Source: Lysinibacillus xylanilyticus
Lineage (GTDB): Bacteria; Bacillota; Bacilli; Bacillales_A; Planococcaceae
Direction: 5' to 3'
Length of the DNA stretch: 64,000 nucleotides
Assembly: GCF_001708185.1 (NCBI RefSeq)
Contig: NZ_MDDN01000004.1
Coordinates: 62,001 to 126,000 of the forward strand
Part shown: piece after piece, positions 54,247 to 62,923 of the stretch
Layout: each line of letters begins with the position of its first letter
Position numbering within the stretch: the stretch's first letter is position 1
Made by a program: the position numbers and the translations under genes
Notes under the pieces: generated by a model
Told to the model about the DNA's origin: nothing
What the model saw: only the letters and a program-made list of their open reading frames with translations
Databases searched by the model: none

Positions 54247-54421
54247 TTATACCACCTCTTATCATAAATTATATGACAGCAGCATTTACTTTTCTACCAA
54301 ATAATAGGAATGTTTAACTAAATGAAAAAATGCACTAGCGTCAGACTACAATGAGACCTATAGAATAAGTACTTGAAAAAGGTCATCTTATAGGGTTATT
54401 TTTTAGTTGATAGTAAACAAG

Positions 54422-54814
54422 TTACCAAACCCTCGTTTGGTAACTTTCATTCCAGTTAAAACAGTCCAATCCCGTTCCCAAAATCGTATTTGTGTACTTT
54501 TCTATCCTTGACATTGTAAATCCGCATAAATCTGACGGAAAGTCACCGTAAATGACACTATTTTCCGTAAAATCTCTAATAGTTAAATAAGCATTACACG
54601 TTGAATTTCGATCACCGTAAACTTCGATAGGTTTTGTCATTTCAAAAACAAAGGACGTCAAAAGAAATTCTTTAATATTATGTTTTGTGCTTTCATTACT
54701 ATAACTATCTACAAATAAAAACCAAGCAAGGTACTCGTCTGATTTAATGCGGTAGTGTTCTATCCTTTTTTCATTTGCATACGTTTTATAGGCTCTCCAA
54801 GCTTCTGTTACAAG
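54422..54814 (-). pseudogene. gene lacking its start, about 130 residues
   Basis: An open frame reads VTEAWRAYKTYANEKRIEHY, then DEYLAWFLFVDSYSNESTKH and so on to NESYQTRVW. It has no start codon after the in-frame TAA at 54815, which directly follows an ATG. Only an internal TTG (54661) could start a shorter form. Probably N-terminally truncated. Family not recognised. Confidence 0.5.
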
Positions 54815-54961
54815 TTACATTATTAGATGTCAATTTAGTGCCTATAATACCGTCAATTTTCGTCTTCACAACAAGCCCCAAACAAGCTACATTAACCTTT
54901 AACAGAGCAAAAAAATAAGAAAGTAACAAAGAGTCGTACTTTCTTTTCAAGTTAACATTAC

Positions 54962-55399
54962 TTATTTGATTTCCTCAGCCAACTCCAAAATAATTCCTTC
55001 TGGACCACGAACGTAGCATAATTTATAACTTTCTTCATATTGCTGTATCTCGCTAAAGATTTCCGTATCCTTCTTTTTCAATTTAGCAACAACAGCTTCA
55101 ATATCTTCAACAGTAAATGCAATATGTCGGATACCCAGTGTATTTGCAAAGGGTTGCTGAATATCTTTTTCATCTGCCGGAGTATAAAATTTGATTAGCT
55201 CTATCCATGTCTGACCGTCTGTCGTTCCCAAACCTACACACGCTACTTTAACGTCATTAAGCCCAGCTGCATATCCCATTAAATCTCCTTCCATTTCCCA
55301 TTCCCCTTTCACCTCAAGTCCAAAATCGAGAAAAAACTCTTTAGCTGCAGAGAGATCATTTACGATTACACCCACATGATCTATTCTTTGGATCTTCAA
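54962..55399 (-). CDS. VOC family protein, methylmalonyl-CoA-epimerase-like
   Basis: A 145-residue VOC protein. RIDHVGVIVNDLSAAKEFF opens the first module, and GIRHIAFTVEDIEAVVAKL and GPEGIILELAEE the second; the His and Glu residues fit the metal site. TTG start behind GGAGGT. Substrate uncertain: it could be an epimerase or a lactoylglutathione-type lyase. Confidence 0.82.
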   Translation of the reverse strand: MKIQRIDHVGVIVNDLSAAKEFFLDFGLEVKGEWEMEGDLMGYAAGLNDVKVACVGLGTTDGQTWIELIKFYTPADEKDIQQPFANTLGIRHIAFTVEDIEAVVAKLKKKDTEIFSEIQQYEESYKLCYVRGPEGIILELAEEIK

Positions 55400-55756
55400 A
55401 TTTCATACCTCCATTGTTTTTGTTTTTTTGCAATATCCTGTATTCAAATTCTAGTATTAACTAAATCTGTTTGTTTGTATTAACAGCTACATAAAACAGA
55501 AAACTCGATAATTATCTAGGCCTCTTTATTTCTCATGTCGCAGTGATATGGAATCTTCCTTGTGTAGTTTTAATTTCAAAGTAATATTTTTCATTATTAG
55601 CGTGATTTGTGATCTCCTTATTCCACAAAACGCTATGTTATATCAGTTAATCTTTGTCATTTCCCCGATGCTTTTTGTTCTGCGCTATTAATCTCACCGC
55701 TTCCTTAATCCCAGTTATTTATCTTTTTATTCTAAAATATAAATGTCCTTCTTCAA
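55400..55756. other. gene-free stretch
   Basis: No intact gene. Around 55538-55620 the minus strand reads KEITNHANNEKYYFEIKTTQ then GRFHITAT and stops, a possible fragment without recognisable family. Confidence 0.35.
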
Positions 55757-56065
55757 CTAAACGGCTTCTGCTTTATTTGGTAAATGGCCCCAAATCATTC
55801 TCCCTAATCCTTTACCGATATAATTAGGATCTATAAACAATGCATATAATTTCCGTTCACTAATTGTAAAGCTATAAAAAGCTACTATCTTGTTATCACT
55901 CTCCATTAAATAAACGGGATTTTCTTCTATGTATTCTTTAGTTACAGTCAAATCATCTTTACATTGTTGTAGAAAATCTTCTGTATATCCCCAGTAGGCT
56001 TTTGATTTATAGGCTAAGTTTGTTAGAAAATTGCAATCTTTTATTTTTGCTCTCCTAATTAACAT
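55757..56065 (-). CDS. GNAT family acetyltransferase, C-terminally truncated
   Basis: A 102-residue protein starting at ATG 56065 behind CAGGGGGA. It has the GNAT N-terminal half (IRRAKIKDCNFLTNLAYKSK) and motif A (FIDPNYIGKGLGRMIWGH), then ends with an unrelated tail (LPNKAEAV). The motif B half is missing, so it is probably inactive. Palindromic repeat copy C lies just beyond its start. Confidence 0.65.
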   Translation of the reverse strand: MLIRRAKIKDCNFLTNLAYKSKAYWGYTEDFLQQCKDDLTVTKEYIEENPVYLMESDNKIVAFYSFTISERKLYALFIDPNYIGKGLGRMIWGHLPNKAEAV

Positions 56066-56136
56066 TATAATTCCCCCTGAACTAATTTTTCCACACCACT
56101 TCACTTGGAAAATTTAATTTAAAGTTCCACAATATA

Positions 56137-56405
56137 GGCTCATCACCAAAAGTTGTGGATGACATTTGTTAAGACGTATGCTTTGTATATTAGTTGATTG
56201 GAGTGGAGACTGGGCGACTCCTTGGGGATTAGCGCTAGAGGAACGAAGGCTAAGAGCATCACGTCCTGTGATAACGCCTTCGTGACCTACATCGTGTAGA
56301 CCCGAGACCCTGGAGCGAGCAACGCGAGTGAAGCGGCTCATCGGACGCCCCCAGGAAAGCGCCCAGTCGGAACGGAAATCAACCACACGTTATGGTGATG
56401 ATCCA
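56137..56405 (+). repeat. dispersed palindromic repeat, copy C
   Basis: Outer arms GGCTCATCACCAAAA and TATGGTGATGATCC are intact, with GTTGATTGGAGTGGAG and CGGAACGGAAATCAACC inside. Relative to copy A a different module of about 65 bases (with AACGCCTTCGTGACCTACAT) is inserted before GAGACCCTGGAGCGAGC. A predicted protein in this element is spurious. Confidence 0.88.
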
Positions 56406-56424
56406 CAATATAACTATACCTCGA

Positions 56425-56480
56425 TACTTAAAGCTAAAAAGTTGATCTTGCCATTGCTGCTGTTTCTGGTGAAGGAAAAA
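56425..56480 (+). pseudogene. P-loop kinase fragment
   Basis: The plus strand reads DLAIAAVSGEGKTKRTRE before a stop, resembling the Walker A start of uridine-kinase-like P-loop proteins (AVSGGGKTT). Only this piece is left beside repeat C. Confidence 0.35.
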
Positions 56481-56754
56481 CGAAGAGGACCCGAGAGTAA
56501 TAGTGGGTATCATGCAGTCGTTGATGAGTTTACGCCTACACAAAAAATAAAATGGGGATTATATATTCCCAATTGTGAAGGATAAGATAATTGAATTTGT
56601 CATAGAAGGTTTATTAAAAGAATAGAATTAGTGAGTTATCGAAATTCGATTACATACTTGGTGAAAAAAAATAATATAGAGATAAAAATATGTAGATACA
56701 AGTATTAAAGTGTGTTATTTTAAATGGTAATAATAGTTAAAGGAGGAGTTTACT

Positions 56755-56811
56755 GTGAGCAAACGAATGTTAGCAAAGGGCAAATTTTTCAAGGGGAAAA
56801 CGCATAGCTAG
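56755..56811 (+). CDS. leader peptide upstream of the GNAT gene (18 residues)
   Basis: GTG start behind a perfect AAAGGAGG. The peptide MSKRMLAKGKFFKGKTHS is strongly basic. It ends 44 bases before the acetyltransferase start, whose ribosome-binding site lies in a hairpin. The layout is that of translational attenuation leaders of antibiotic-resistance genes. Confidence 0.6.
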   Translation: MSKRMLAKGKFFKGKTHS

Positions 56812-56826
56812 CCCTCTAAACTGCGA

Positions 56827-56849
56827 ACCCCCCTACTATTGAGAGGGGT
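56827..56849 (+). promoter_or_regulatory. hairpin sequestering the GNAT ribosome-binding site
   Basis: ACCCCCCT (56827-56834) pairs with AGAGGGGT (56842-56849) with one mismatch around a seven-base loop. AGAGGGG is the ribosome-binding site for the TTG at 56856. AAGGGG inside the leader gene could pair with the same C-run. Confidence 0.6.
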
Positions 56850-56855
56850 ATTATT

Positions 56856-57779
56856 TTGAGCCAATCATCAACAGAGTTTTTCATTCGTAACTTCAAACAT
56901 GGGGATATGCCTTTACTTGGTGAGTTGTACCAATCAGTAACAGCAAAAGACAACGCGACATTTTGGTGGGTCGGGGACGAAGATAATTGGAGTAACGTTT
57001 ATTGCGCATTTGAAGATGGGAAAATGGTCGCTAAGGGGCAAGTTAGCATCATTAACGTTGTTCCTCCTGGTCGTTCAAAAGAGAACAATCACTCTATATA
57101 TATTAATCTGAAAACCATTTCTGAAAGAGAACAGGACATTACTCTGCTCGACAAAGTCTATCAATATCTTTTCACAAGAGCAAAGCAATTAAAGGTAACT
57201 TTACCTCAAGAATATGGAACAATACTTTGTGTTGGTAACGATTCGAAAGAAACAGCAAACAATCAGTTTTTTATCCAAAAAGGATATCTCCCTCTGAATA
57301 GTTTGTATAGCATGAATAGAGATTTGACTGAACCGATTCTTGAGTTAAAACTTCAGGAGGAGTTGCAATTCTCACACTGGAGCATGGAGACATCTAGCGA
57401 GGAAAGAGATTACCTTGATATTGAAGCTGAAATTTGGCCAGACGCTCCACTTGGTCTTAATAGGTTATCTGAATACAAAAATAACAAGTTATGGACATCC
57501 ATGGTCATACGTCAAATAGACACTATTGTCGGCGGACTAATGACATGGCAGGAAGAAGACTATGGTGTAATTGAGGACGTTTTTGTCCGTGAACCATGGA
57601 GAAAGCGTGGGATTGCAAAGTTTACGCTTACACAGGCTTTGAAATATCTTCAATCTCATAAGCTACAAAAAGCTACTCTCATGGTACTAACGACAAATAA
57701 ATCAGCCTTATCTCTATACGAATCAGTTGGATTTTATACGGATAAAGAAGAAATAAGATACTTCACAAAACTCAATTAG
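56856..57779 (+). CDS. GNAT family N-acetyltransferase, 307 residues
   Basis: A two-part GNAT protein: an N-terminal degenerate domain (about 1-150) and a C-terminal active domain. Motif A is FVREPWRKRGIAKFTLTQAL and motif B LTTNKSALSLYESVGFYTD. TTG start behind GAGAGGGG. A leader peptide and RBS hairpin lie upstream, which in known cases regulate drug-modifying enzymes. An antibiotic or similar small molecule is a possible substrate (inference). Confidence 0.85.
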   Translation: MSQSSTEFFIRNFKHGDMPLLGELYQSVTAKDNATFWWVGDEDNWSNVYCAFEDGKMVAKGQVSIINVVPPGRSKENNHSIYINLKTISEREQDITLLDKVYQYLFTRAKQLKVTLPQEYGTILCVGNDSKETANNQFFIQKGYLPLNSLYSMNRDLTEPILELKLQEELQFSHWSMETSSEERDYLDIEAEIWPDAPLGLNRLSEYKNNKLWTSMVIRQIDTIVGGLMTWQEEDYGVIEDVFVREPWRKRGIAKFTLTQALKYLQSHKLQKATLMVLTTNKSALSLYESVGFYTDKEEIRYFTKLN

Positions 57780-57784
57780 GTAAC

Positions 57785-57812
57785 AAAAAGAGGGGTGGAC
57801 TGCCCCTCTTTA
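57785..57812 (+). terminator. terminator of the GNAT gene
   Basis: AAAGAGGGG and CCCCTCTTT pair around TGGACTG, directly after the stop. Confidence 0.88.
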
Positions 57813-57839
57813 CTATTTCCCTCAATACATTACCGATTT

Positions 57840-57955
57840 AATTATCCATCCGAGCCAACAGTGAATAATACATGTATGTATAAACAGCATCTGGCTAGTG
57901 TTCGTAAGGAGCATCATTGCTGTCCACTTAATATTATTACCACTATCATTTCCAC
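57840..57955 (-). pseudogene. YolD-like gene remnant
   Basis: Behind AGGTGGAA the minus strand reads, after a frameshift near the start, DSGNNIKWTAMMLLTNTSQM. This matches the YolD hallmark (DRGNIKWASMMLPEH in the intact copy at 12716). It is directly downstream of two LexA boxes, so it is the stub of a third SOS cassette. Confidence 0.6.
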
Positions 57956-57964
57956 CTATCATCA

Positions 57965-58002
57965 AGAACGTTTGTTTGTGTATATTATTGAACTAACGTT
58001 CT
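57965..58002. promoter_or_regulatory. two LexA (SOS) boxes, orphan promoter
   Basis: AGAACGTTTGTTTG (57965-57978) and TGAACTAACGTTCT (57989-58002) both fit GAAC-N4-GTTY, the second as a perfect palindrome. An AT-rich -10-like region lies between them, as at 14627-14667. Confidence 0.7.
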
Positions 58003-58061
58003 GTTTATAAAAAATTGACCAGTATCACAAAATAATGTGAATATCTAGTCATAGTTATTCG

Positions 58062-58340
58062 TTATAACGTACGTTGTACAACAGAAATTAATAAGCTCAA
58101 TGCCTCTTCATCTGTCATAAGCCTAATTTTTCGCTATGGTCAACCTTTATAACCCCTTTTTGAAATGTCGTTTTTAATAATGATTTTAAATCCTCTTTTG
58201 CGGTTGAAGTTAATGAGTTTGCCATATTAGTTTCCTCCTTTGGTTGTGCTGGTGTATATTGTTTTAAAGATTTCCCTAAATACTTTGCTAGTTCAGATGC
58301 TATCGCAAAGCATATTTTTTCGAAGTCGCGTCTATAAACA
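58062..58340 (-). pseudogene. N-acetylmuramoyl-L-alanine amidase (phage lysin) C-terminal remnant
   Basis: ELAKYLGKSLKQYTPAQPKE, NMANSLTSTAKEDLKSLLKT and KVDHSEKLGL are followed, after a one-base frameshift, by MTDEEALSLLISVVQRTL. This resembles the C-terminal binding domain and linker of phage-type amidases. The catalytic domain is gone; the left part is replaced by a PPOX-gene fragment. Confidence 0.55.
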
Positions 58341-58342
58341 AC

Positions 58343-58450
58343 TTTCCTGAAGTCTATCAGCAATTATATCAACACTGAGTTTGGAATCTTAGCGTGTTCA
58401 AATAAAATTTCAGCTGCAAATGGGGATGTTTTCTTATTAACCCAAGAGGA
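58343..58450 (-). pseudogene. duplicated 3' end of a PPOX gene
   Basis: About 110 bases including AATTATATCAACACTGAGTT match the C-terminal end of the intact gene at 61710-62348 (around 61731-61850) with a few changes. It is fused to the lysin remnant. Confidence 0.7.
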
Positions 58451-58507
58451 CTGAGCCATTTAGAATACGTGAGCATTGAAAAGCTTGCCTTTTTTAATGT
58501 GATGTAC

Positions 58508-58625
58508 TAGGTCGAGTGACGGTTGATAGTTTAAATATCCGCCAAGAAGCTAACGCTACTTCTGCAGTAGTAAGTAAGCTAAAAAAGGGCGAATATGTTC
58601 AAGTAAAAAGTGTTAAAAGAAGCAA
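58508..58625 (+). pseudogene. SH3b domain fragment
   Basis: The plus strand reads GRVTVDSLNIRQEANATSAV, then SKLKKGEYVQVKSVKRSKK. This is a bacterial SH3 (cell-wall binding) unit without its start or neighbours. It probably came from an autolysin or spore-wall protein. Confidence 0.65.
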
Positions 58626-58662
58626 GAAACCCTACATACTTAACTCTGTAGGGTTTCTTGTT
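58621..58662. terminator. terminator
   Basis: CAAGAAACCCTACA and TGTAGGGTTTCTTG are perfect arms around TACTTAACTC. A minus-strand frame (NIIGHSHTMGWISTNTQLEV, 58640-58790) runs into it and may be another fragment. Confidence 0.85.
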
Positions 58663-58882
58663 CATGAATTATATCAACATGACAAGTAAGTAAACCTTCA
58701 TGAATTGTAACTTCAAGTTGTGTATTTGTAGAAATCCAACCCATAGTATGGGAATGTCCAATAATGTTGAATATTATTTTCGCGAATTATAACAAAGTCT
58801 AAAAAACAATCAGGTTGAGTACCAGTGAAAAATCAATAGCATTCTTCATTATTTTCCCCTGCTTCAAGAATTAGAACAGACG

Positions 58883-58990
58883 TTATTTATCATTTTTCAA
58901 TGTTTTAGCCATAACAGCACCAGCAGGTCCGGTTTCGACAATAATATAATCAAATTGTTGGTGATAAGAACTTGACTCACTCATCGCCAT
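58883..58990 (-). pseudogene. GMC oxidoreductase, N-terminal stub
   Basis: ATG overlapping the cotA end reads MAMSESSSYHQQFDYIIVET then GPAGAVMAKTLKNDK and stops. It is the FAD-binding start of a GMC (choline-dehydrogenase-like) enzyme whose GxGxxG is already changed (ETGPAG). The rest is missing. Confidence 0.65.
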
Positions 58991-60653
58991 GATACTTTTT
59001 ACAGTCACAATGTTTGAGTTCTTGGTCGCAGCACTGGGTAAATGAATCGTCCCGGCATACGCCTGGAATAGGGATGCATGGATCAAAATCATGATTTTGA
59101 AGTACTTGGTAAGGGCGCATCATATCATGATCCTCATGTTCAATGATATGACAATGCCATACATAAGTTCCGGTAAACGGCCCAAAACGTGCAATGATAC
59201 GGGTAACTTCTCCAGGGTTTGCACGTACGGTATCTTTCCAACCCATTTCATTCAGATCCGGTTTCTTTGCTTTCCCTACTTTAATTATATTCCCATTTTC
59301 ATCCACGGTAATTGGTGCTCTATTGAGAATCTGAAATTGAACTAGATGCAAATGTATTGGATGGGTATCGGGGGTTAAATTATAAAGTTCCCAAATTTCT
59401 ATTGTTCCATTATATGGTGTTTCTGTAATAGGATCGACCCACATCTTGTTATTGAGTTCAAACAACGGTCGGCCATATTCATCAGTAGTTTCAACTAAAA
59501 AGTTTTTTCTTACATATATAGCATCTTTAGGTTCGAGTTTTTCTAAGCAACTTAATCTTTCAGGTACTGTACTTGTATCCGGCTTGGAAGATTTTTGTTT
59601 AACTTTAAATTCCATAATTTGCGAAAGATCTGGAGAAGGAGGAACTCCATCAGGAAAAGGTGCCGGAGCATCATTTGTCAGTATGATATTTTGCCCTCTA
59701 TGTTTTGAAAAATCAATGATTACATCTGCTCGTTCTGCCGGAGCCAGTATGATTTCAGAAACCAGTACAGGTTTTTCTAATAATCCGCCATCCGTACCGA
59801 TTTGAACGAAATCTTGACCAGAACTCAATCGCATACGGTAAAAGCGGGCATTAGAACCATTGAGGATTCGAAATCGGTATTTTCTCGGTTCAACTCTAAG
59901 GTAGGGCCATATTTTTCCATTTACTAAAATTGTATCTCCAACAAAACTCGGAACAATCGATGGATTCGGAAGATCAGGATCTATTGGAGGTGGTGGTTGT
60001 GGTGCAGGTGGTGGTTTTTGTCCGGGCTGAGAAGGATAGAACAGTTGACCGTCATCATAGAAGGAACGATCCTGGATAACTAATGGAATTTCAAATTCAC
60101 CTTTGGGCAGATTTAGTTTTTCTTCTTCTTTGTCTCGAATAAGGTAAAACCCTGCTAACCCGGCATAAACATTTAATCGAGTGATTCCAAGGGCATGGTC
60201 GTGATACCAGAGAGTTGTCGGACGCTGACAATTCGGATAGTAGTAAACTTCATGCACGAATTTGCTGCCAAAGTTTTCAAAGTTTTTGGTAAACCATGCT
60301 TCTGGATATCCATCATTTTCAGGGCGAACACGTCCCCCATGCAAGTGAACTACCGTTCTCACAGGAGGTTGACTAGGTTCAGCACCGTGAATAGTAGTAT
60401 CTACTGGCAGAAGGTGTGTAAAAGGTAGTTTATTTTCCCACTTCACAAGAATTGGAAGGTCCCTGAGAACATCAAATGTCGGCCCAGGATACATACCATT
60501 ATATCCCCAAACTGTTGTCGGTGGTAAGGCCCGATGTAGCTTTTGTTTTATCTGCTGCATCAACACCTCATAGTAAGGGATTCCATCATGTATTCCAGCT
60601 GGTTTAATAGTAGGTGGAATCGGTAATGCATCAATAAACTTTTTTAATTTCAA
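58977..60653 (-). CDS. cotA: multicopper oxidase, CotA-like spore-coat laccase
   Basis: A protein of about 558 residues with three cupredoxin domains. Copper ligands are seen in VHLHGGRV, WYHDHALGITRLNVYAG, HPIHLHLVQFQ and VWHCHIIEHEDHDMM. A Pro-rich insert (about 220-245) and a Cys-rich tail (CRDDSFTQCCDQELKHCDC) are extra to B. subtilis CotA. It oxidises phenols or bilirubin-like compounds and sits in the outer spore coat. TTG 60653 follows AAGGAGGG. Confidence 0.9.
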   Translation of the reverse strand: MKLKKFIDALPIPPTIKPAGIHDGIPYYEVLMQQIKQKLHRALPPTTVWGYNGMYPGPTFDVLRDLPILVKWENKLPFTHLLPVDTTIHGAEPSQPPVRTVVHLHGGRVRPENDGYPEAWFTKNFENFGSKFVHEVYYYPNCQRPTTLWYHDHALGITRLNVYAGLAGFYLIRDKEEEKLNLPKGEFEIPLVIQDRSFYDDGQLFYPSQPGQKPPPAPQPPPPIDPDLPNPSIVPSFVGDTILVNGKIWPYLRVEPRKYRFRILNGSNARFYRMRLSSGQDFVQIGTDGGLLEKPVLVSEIILAPAERADVIIDFSKHRGQNIILTNDAPAPFPDGVPPSPDLSQIMEFKVKQKSSKPDTSTVPERLSCLEKLEPKDAIYVRKNFLVETTDEYGRPLFELNNKMWVDPITETPYNGTIEIWELYNLTPDTHPIHLHLVQFQILNRAPITVDENGNIIKVGKAKKPDLNEMGWKDTVRANPGEVTRIIARFGPFTGTYVWHCHIIEHEDHDMMRPYQVLQNHDFDPCIPIPGVCRDDSFTQCCDQELKHCDCKKYHGDE

Positions 60654-61030
60654 ATTAATTCCCTCCTTAATCAATAATTTATCCCATAGTCATTGTTAGT
60701 CATAGAATCAACATGACTTACTTTATTAAATGTATAAGCAGATAAAAATGTTTAGGTAAAGGAGGAAGGACAACATAAAATCTCAGAATTTTTCTACTAA
60801 GACGCCGTTAGTTGCGTTAAAGGTATTTATTTTTATTGAGATAAATGTTTGTAATCAAATATTTCAATTTTGAAACCGAGAGTACATTTATCCATATCAC
60901 CTGTTAGCCATCTATGTAGCGCAAAAAGCAGCACCTCATCACAGAAAGATAATTAAATTCTTTCATGGGAGTTGAATAAGAACATTGACACATTAAACAA
61001 TCGCAACCGATTCTTGAACAGTGTAAAACC
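60654..61030. other. gene-free stretch upstream of cotA
   Basis: It should carry a mother-cell sigma promoter for cotA, but I cannot place one. Part of it belongs to a spurious frame over repeat F. Confidence 0.4.
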
Positions 61031-61159
61031 GTTGATTTCCGTTCCAGACGGACACGTTCCGGAGGGCGTGCTGTGAACCAACCCGTTTGCTTCGCTTTCG
61101 TTGTTTGTTTCACCTGTCCCCTCGCCCTCCCATAGTCGCCGTCTTCCACTTCAATCAAC
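61031..61159 (-). repeat. dispersed palindromic repeat, copy F (diverged)
   Basis: GTTGATTTCCGTTCCAGACG at the left and AATCAAC at the right are the family's inner arms. The centre differs strongly (CACGTTCCGGAGGGCGTGCT), and the outer arms are absent. It is a distant or different-subtype member. Confidence 0.6.
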
Positions 61160-61174
61160 TTTGAATCTGCTCCT

Positions 61175-61522
61175 TCATTTTGTTGGATATTCATATTCTT
61201 TTGGTTGCCTGCAAGACTTCTTTAACATGGGCAATATTGCCCCAAAACTTTGATAATTTTTTCTTGCTTCAGTCAATGTTAAGCCATTGTTTTGGTCACT
61301 TGCCTCAACATTACTTTGAATAAACAAATCCATCTCCCAAAAACATACGGGGCAAATGTAAGCAGGGGCATCGCCATTATTCGGAATTGTAATAAACTCG
61401 CAGCAAGGGCATGGTGAATTTCCAACTACTATATCAGATTCAATGTCATGTTCGCAGTTAGTTGTATCATCGTAGTTTATTTTTGGCACGTATTTTTTTG
61501 TCTTATTTTCTTCGTTTTTCAT
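61175..61522 (-). CDS. CPCC family cysteine-rich protein
   Basis: A 115-residue protein with the CPCC motif in GNSPCPCCEFITI and a second pair in YICPVCFWEMD, likely zinc ligands. The LTLTEARKNYQSFGAI segment is typical of the CPCC family. Function unknown. GGAGGTC precedes the ATG. Confidence 0.85.
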   Translation of the reverse strand: MKNEENKTKKYVPKINYDDTTNCEHDIESDIVVGNSPCPCCEFITIPNNGDAPAYICPVCFWEMDLFIQSNVEASDQNNGLTLTEARKNYQSFGAILPMLKKSCRQPKEYEYPTK

Positions 61523-61709
61523 TTTTCATAGACCTCCAACATACCCGTCAACTTTATCCTCATTAATTTATCAAAAATTGTGGTAAAACCCTTCAAATTC
61601 TCTTTACCTAAGTTCTGGAACAACAATCTTTATGAAAAGCACTTTCCTTATTCCAGAAAAGCGAACGTTTGAAGATCATTGCTGAGCATTGATTAAGAAA
61701 AACACCTTT

Positions 61710-62348
61710 TCAATAAAGTCTTTTTGTATAACTTTCCTGAAGTCTTTCAGCAATTATATCAACACTAGAGTTTGGAATCTTAGCGTGTTCAAATAAAATT
61801 TTAGCAGCAGATGGTAATGTTTCTTTATTAGCCCAAGTAGACGGTTCCCATAATTTTGACCTCTTAAAAGCTTTTGCACAATGTATGAAACATTCCTCTA
61901 CTTCCACTCCAATACCTACAATAGGTTTTTGTCCTTTAACAGCCATCTTTTCAAGTAGTTCATCATCTTTTACCAAATAAGCCTTACCGTTAACTCTGAG
62001 TGTTTCCCCTAATCCCGGAATAAAAAATAAAAGACCCACTTTCGGATTTAATATAATATTACGCATAGAATCTATTCTTTTGTTTCCTGGTCTTTCTGGA
62101 ATAATTAAATGCTTATTATCTAGTACACGAACAAAGCCAGGCATATCCCCTCTTGGTGAAACATCACAGAAACCTAAATTATCAGAAGTTGAAATCACCA
62201 AAAAAGGTGACTTAGAAATAAAATCATAACAATGATGGTCTAAATCTGTAATCACCTTTCTTATTACTAAATCACTCGGAAATCCAATAATTGAACGTAA
62301 TTCTTCTTCAGTTTCAATAGTATTTTTAAATTTTATATTTTGTTTCAA
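61710..62348 (-). CDS. pyridoxamine-5'-phosphate-oxidase-like (PPOX) flavoprotein
   Basis: A protein of about 212 residues with the split-barrel FMN-binding fold of the MSMEG_1061 type. SPFLVISTSDNLGFCDVSPR and RPGNKRIDSMRNIILNPKVG are characteristic. It probably reduces or oxidises small molecules with flavin or F420. TTG 62348 is the preferred start behind GAAGGAGC. Its 3' end is duplicated at 58343-58450. Confidence 0.82.
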   Translation of the reverse strand: MKQNIKFKNTIETEEELRSIIGFPSDLVIRKVITDLDHHCYDFISKSPFLVISTSDNLGFCDVSPRGDMPGFVRVLDNKHLIIPERPGNKRIDSMRNIILNPKVGLLFFIPGLGETLRVNGKAYLVKDDELLEKMAVKGQKPIVGIGVEVEECFIHCAKAFKRSKLWEPSTWANKETLPSAAKILFEHAKIPNSSVDIIAERLQESYTKRLY

Positions 62349-62645
62349 ACAGACTTCGCTCCTTCGATTTAAGACTAACATATGAACTGATAAAACCATT
62401 CTTCTTAAATTAAATGAACCTTAAAAGCAAAAAGGGAGCAATTCTTATTCCATGAAAGCGCCCTTTTACGGAATAACTAAACTTCATTTTGTTGACTTTA
62501 AGTGTGTTTTCAAACTTTCATTTGGGAACGTTTATTGAATTTATAATGTATTTAGTATTTATTATTCAAGAATAGACATTACAGTAACACTTCAGACAAT
62601 TAATACTAAAGTACCTGTTTTTTTAAGCACATTTGAAGCCAACAG

Positions 62646-62801
62646 TTATCCAAAGTAATTATGAAAACACCAAACAACAAGAAAAATACTTACTATCCCC
62701 CAAGCAGTGGTACTCCATATCCACCAAATTACGGATTTAGCTTTTGATGGATTTTCCTCTTCTTCCATATTTGCTTTTATAAAAGCGACCTTACTTTCCA
62801 T
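62646..62801 (-). CDS. small membrane protein or fragment, 51 residues
   Basis: ATG 62801 opens MESKVAFIKANMEEEENPSK, then one helix (VIWWIWSTTAWGIVSIFLVV) and a tail. Coding-like sequence extends further upstream (AGFVVLTSIKKG), so it may be the end of a longer, broken gene. Its ribosome-binding site is poor. Confidence 0.35.
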   Translation of the reverse strand: MESKVAFIKANMEEEENPSKAKSVIWWIWSTTAWGIVSIFLVVWCFHNYFG

Positions 62802-62923
62802 ACCTTTTTTTATAGAAGTGAGAACAACAAATCCAGCGAGAAGTCGCTACCATATACAGCACGTTGGAGAGGTAGTAAATTTATCAACATAAATCGCAAT
62901 GTTTAAAATGCTTTATTCAACCA

